Origin: Gordonia spumicola | Lineage (GTDB): Bacteria > Actinomycetota > Actinomycetes > Mycobacteriales > Mycobacteriaceae | Length of the DNA: 64,000 nucleotides | Direction: 5' to 3' | Assembly: GCF_009932475.1 (NCBI RefSeq) | Contig: NZ_BJOV01000002.1 | Location: 124,001-188,000 of the forward strand | Shown: positions 61,499 through 64,000 of the stretch, in pieces | Layout of the letters: the number at the start of each line of letters is the position of its first letter | Position numbering within the stretch: the stretch's first letter is position 1 | The notes under the pieces: generated by a model | The model's input: only the letters and a program-made list of their open reading frames with translations | The model's database searches: none | What the model was told of the DNA's origin: nothing | Position numbers and translations under genes: made by a program

Positions 61499-62008
61499 AT
61501 GAACAAGGTTATGAAGGGCGCTCTCGCCGCAGCCGCAGGCGCAGCCATCCTCGCCGGTGGCGCAGGCACCATGGCGGCCTGGAACAGCAACGTCACCACC
61601 AACGGCGGCACCGTCACCGCCGGTCAGCTGAACCTCACCGCAGTCGACTCCGGCTCCTGGACCTGGGTCGGAGGCACCAAGAACGGCCAGGCGTTCGTTC
61701 CTGCCACGGACAAGCTGGTCCCGGGCGACGTGGTGCGCTACACCGCCACCTACAAGATCACCGCGGTCGGCACCAACCTGAAGGCCACCCTCACCCCGCA
61801 ACTCGGTGGCGTCACCGGTGAACTGAAGGACTTCCTGACGGCCACCAATGCAGGCGGCGGCGCGGTCAACATCACCTCGACCGACAACAACACCAACAAG
61901 ACGGTGTCGACCGACATCACCTTCAACGCCAGCACCACCGGCACCGACGGCCAGACCAAGACCGCCGACCTGTCGGGCGCGACGGTCACCCTGCAGCAGA
62001 CCAGCTAG
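61499..62008 (+). CDS. Alternate-signal (SipW-type) exported protein, RER_14450-like
   Basis: 169 residues, AAGGGAC before ATG 61499. MNKVMKGALAAAAGAAILAG, then GAGTMAAWNSNV: the 'alternate-type signal peptide' of proteins processed by a SipW-like peptidase. The mature domain is Thr/Asn-rich beta structure (GGTVTAGQLNLTAVDSGSW, TDITFNASTTGTDGQTK), similar to camelysin/TasA-like surface subunits. Probably assembled on the cell surface. Confidence 0.82.
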   Translation: MNKVMKGALAAAAGAAILAGGAGTMAAWNSNVTTNGGTVTAGQLNLTAVDSGSWTWVGGTKNGQAFVPATDKLVPGDVVRYTATYKITAVGTNLKATLTPQLGGVTGELKDFLTATNAGGGAVNITSTDNNTNKTVSTDITFNASTTGTDGQTKTADLSGATVTLQQTS

Positions 62009-62032
62009 TCAGCTCTCTCCTAAGAGGAAATC

Positions 62033-62569
62033 GTGAAGCCCCAAATCAAATGGGCGCTCGCAGCGGCGGCGGTTCTGCTGGTGGGATTCTTCTCCCTCCA
62101 GCAGACCGGCGCCCTCTGGCGTTCGGAAGCATCCGCACCCGGCGGCACCGTCACCGCGGGAACACTCGAGATCTCGGCGGGCCAGAGCGGCGTCAAGAGC
62201 TTCAATCTCGATGGATTGACCCTCACTGACGCCGACGCAGGTCAGAGCGTCCAGAAGCCGCTGCCGGTCATCAACTCGGGCAACGTCACCATGCGGTACA
62301 AGCTCAACAGCGTCGCCGTGAACGGCTCCGCGCCGCTCATGCTCCGCGTTGCGAAGGTCGCCGATCAGGCAGCCTGCACGGCAACCGGGACTCCCGGCAC
62401 CGAGCTCTACAACGGTGCGGCGAACACCGCGTTCACGGCACCGCAGAACGTCTCCGCTGGAACCACCGAGGTGCTGTGCCTGAAGGTGACCATCGCCGAC
62501 AACGCGCAGACCGCGCAGTCGAGCAACGCCACCTTCACCTTCGGCGCTGAGTCGGTCTCGAACTCATGA
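62033..62569 (+). CDS. SipW-type exported protein, second subunit
   Basis: 178 residues from GTG 62033 (AGAGGAAATC upstream). Signal: KWALAAAAVLLVGFFSLQQT, then GALWRSEASAPGGTVTAGTL, the same motif order as its neighbour. Mature part a beta sandwich with two Cys (QAACTATG and EVLCLKV) that could form a disulfide. Coupled by ATGA to the signal peptidase gene, a strong functional link. Confidence 0.8.
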   Translation: MKPQIKWALAAAAVLLVGFFSLQQTGALWRSEASAPGGTVTAGTLEISAGQSGVKSFNLDGLTLTDADAGQSVQKPLPVINSGNVTMRYKLNSVAVNGSAPLMLRVAKVADQAACTATGTPGTELYNGAANTAFTAPQNVSAGTTEVLCLKVTIADNAQTAQSSNATFTFGAESVSNS

Positions 62570-63587
62570 TTTCGGGTCGCGGAACACACCACGTCGACGA
62601 GGCTCAGCCCTCGCCGGACACCGACGACGTCGAGCACGGTGTCGACGACGATGAGAAGACTCCACTCCTGTGGTGGGTCAAGACCATCGCCTCGTGGACC
62701 CTGCTCGCCGCCGCCGTCGCGCTGCTCGCAGCACTCGTGGTGGTTCCGCGACTGACCGGCTCGACCGCGTACACCGTCCTGACCGGTTCGATGGAGCCGA
62801 CGTCCCCCCGGGGACGTTGATCGTCGTCAAACCGACTCCGGGCGACCAGTTGAAGGCCGGCGACGTGATCACGTTCCAGCCGAAGTCGGGCGACCCGTCC
62901 GTCACGACGCACCGCATCATCAGCATCGTGTACGACGCATCCGGCACCCGCCGGTTCATCACCAAGGGCGATGCGAACAACTCCACCGATCCGGTTCAGC
63001 TGGTCGAGGAGCAGATCCGCGGCAGGCTCATCTACTCGATACCGAAGCTCGGCTATCTGAACAACGTGATGTCCGGCAACTCGCGGAGCATCGCTGTGTT
63101 CCTCATCGCGGGAGCGCTAGGTCTCTACGCGCTCTGGATGTGGATCGGCAGCATCCGGGACCGCAAGAAGCCCAAGGACGGCGACCCCGAACCCACCGAC
63201 AAGGCCGATGCGCCACCACCGGGTCCGGAGTCCGGGGAGACCAGTTCGTCCGAGTGGCCCGCAGCCGATCCCGGCACCCTCGGTTCGCTGGTCGTCACTG
63301 CCGCACCGGCGACGGACGTCGTCGCGACACCTGCCGTCGTCGCACCCCAGCCCGATCCCTACGAATACGCCTCGGCACCGTCACCGGCTCCCACCCCGGT
63401 CCAACCGCTCGGCGGCCACGCGGGATCGCCGAGCGCAAGAATGTTCCCCGCCCAACAGATGGCCGTGCCGCATGCGTACTCGCCATCGCCATGCCACGTG
63501 TGTGGCGCGCCGGCCCCTCCCCCGGCTGAACCCCTCGCGGACGTGCCGTCGACCGCGACCACCCGACCGATCCCCATCATCAAGTGA
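62566..63587 (+). pseudogene. SipW-like (ER-type) signal peptidase I, frameshifted at a C-run
   Basis: ATG 62566 overlaps the preceding stop. Frame 1 encodes an acidic cytoplasmic start, a TM (IASWTLLAAAVALLAALVVV) and the catalytic Ser75 in LTGSMEPT, then stops at 62820. The next frame supplies PPGTLIVVKPTPGDQLKAGD, VTTHRI with the catalytic His (Ser-His dyad of the SipW/ER type, not Ser-Lys), a second TM (SIAVFLIAGALGLYALWMWI) and a Pro-rich tail with CHVCG. One extra C in the CCCCCCGGGG run (62804-62813) would join them into ~340 residues. Confidence 0.85.
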
Positions 63588-63600
63588 CATGAGGCAACAG

Positions 63601-64000
63601 ATGTCTACTCCCACCGAATCCCGCCTGCGCGGTCGCCTCGGCGCGACCGGCTGGACCCGCGCCCGTGCCATCGCATCCCTAGGCATGGTCTTCGGCCTCG
63701 GCGCCGTCGGCACGATGGCCGCCTGGTCCGACACCGCGACCGCCACCACCGGCATGTTCTCGACGAACGCGGTCAACATCAAGATGACCGTCAACGACAA
63801 CCGCCCGGTCTACAACTTCGTCGGCTTGAAGAAGATCAACATGGCGCGCGGCGCTACGACGGCCGGTCTGCTCACCGTCAAGAACACGGGCTCGGATGCC
63901 TTCACCTACGCCATGGGCGTCGATATCGCGAACAACGGCACCGCCACGTACGGCGGTGCCAGCGCAGCGATCTTCGCGCAGAATCTCCTGGTCACGGTCC
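63601..64000 (+). CDS. SipW-dependent-type exported protein (3' end outside window)
   Basis: 133 codons visible. RARAIASLGMVFGLGAVGTM, then AAWSDTATATTGMFSTN: a SipW-type signal (hydrophobic core, GTMAAWSDTATA). The mature start VNIKMTVNDNRPVYNFVGLK and a TVKNTGSDAFTYAMGV strand resemble TasA/camelysin-like subunits. It follows the signal peptidase gene by 13 bp and is a third predicted substrate. Confidence 0.82.
   Translation, partial: MSTPTESRLRGRLGATGWTRARAIASLGMVFGLGAVGTMAAWSDTATATTGMFSTNAVNIKMTVNDNRPVYNFVGLKKINMARGATTAGLLTVKNTGSDAFTYAMGVDIANNGTATYGGASAAIFAQNLLVTV

Noticed and set aside
1-64000. tRNA, rRNA, transposase or phage structural genes
   Set aside because: None could be recognised on either strand.

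Overview
The window is GC-rich DNA with short intergenic gaps, many ATGA/GTGA start-stop overlaps and many GTG starts, typical of a high-GC actinobacterium. Several markers point to the mycolic-acid group (Mycobacteriales; Gordonia or Rhodococcus-like is my inference, not proven): a dnaK-grpE-dnaJ-hspR operon with HspR (HAIR) operators, a second HAIR in front of clpB, a close DesA3-type desaturase, an EspR-type regulator, a MAB_1171c-type membrane protein and SipW-type 'alternate signal' exported proteins.

Layout. 1-2264: 5' part of clpB (minus strand) with its HAIR. 2434-6296: a T5orf172/GIY-YIG protein, a NarL-type two-component pair and a broken four-TM membrane gene; the pair and the broken gene lie between two 72-bp direct copies of the 3' end of a tetR gene. 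6226-14639: a minus-strand catabolic operon running hyuA, hyuB (interrupted by an in-frame TAG), aryl-acid adenylating enzyme, aryl-CoA-type flavin hydroxylase, tetR. 14905-18853: the divergent set with a maleate-isomerase-family protein (Cys76/Cys194), VOC protein, 81-aa protein, alpha/beta hydrolase and Fe(II)/2OG oxygenase. 18948-25847: a tandem TetR-type operator and a seven-gene operon (SDR, AMP ligase, MBL hydrolase, DLH hydrolase, Baeyer-Villiger-type monooxygenase, MBL hydrolase, TetR) that reads like an alcohol-ketone-lactone-acid-CoA route. 25855-29631: SLC13 transporter, a frameshifted amidohydrolase and an NTF2-like protein behind a KstR-like box.

29632-33285: a 950-bp gene-free, hairpin-rich stretch, then espR, a Thr/Pro-rich exported protein, a 50-aa ORF, an ImmA/IrrE peptidase and a multi-TM protein. 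33333-49730: mixed metabolism and regulation (two MpaB-type proteins, an F420-type LLM oxidoreductase, an OmpR-type two-component pair in convergent arrangement, sulfurtransferase, desA3, a DegT-type protein, a DUF559 protein, uracil/xanthine permease, SDRs, an amidohydrolase, a flavohemoglobin). 49738-53394: a CarH-like B12 photoreceptor regulator, CsbD, SDR, two SRPBCC proteins and an ArsR repressor. 53370-55587: divergent MarR/MFS efflux pair bounded by two near-identical hairpin terminators. 55633-59863: the hspR-dnaJ-grpE-dnaK operon with two HAIRs. 60569-64000: a SipW-type secretion locus with exported proteins and a signal peptidase gene that is frameshifted at a C-run between its catalytic Ser and His.

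Four genes are interrupted (5503, hyuB, the amidohydrolase, the signal peptidase). Two of the breaks are single-base losses in C-runs, so sequence error must be excluded before biology is inferred. No tRNA, rRNA, CRISPR array, transposase or prophage gene was found.
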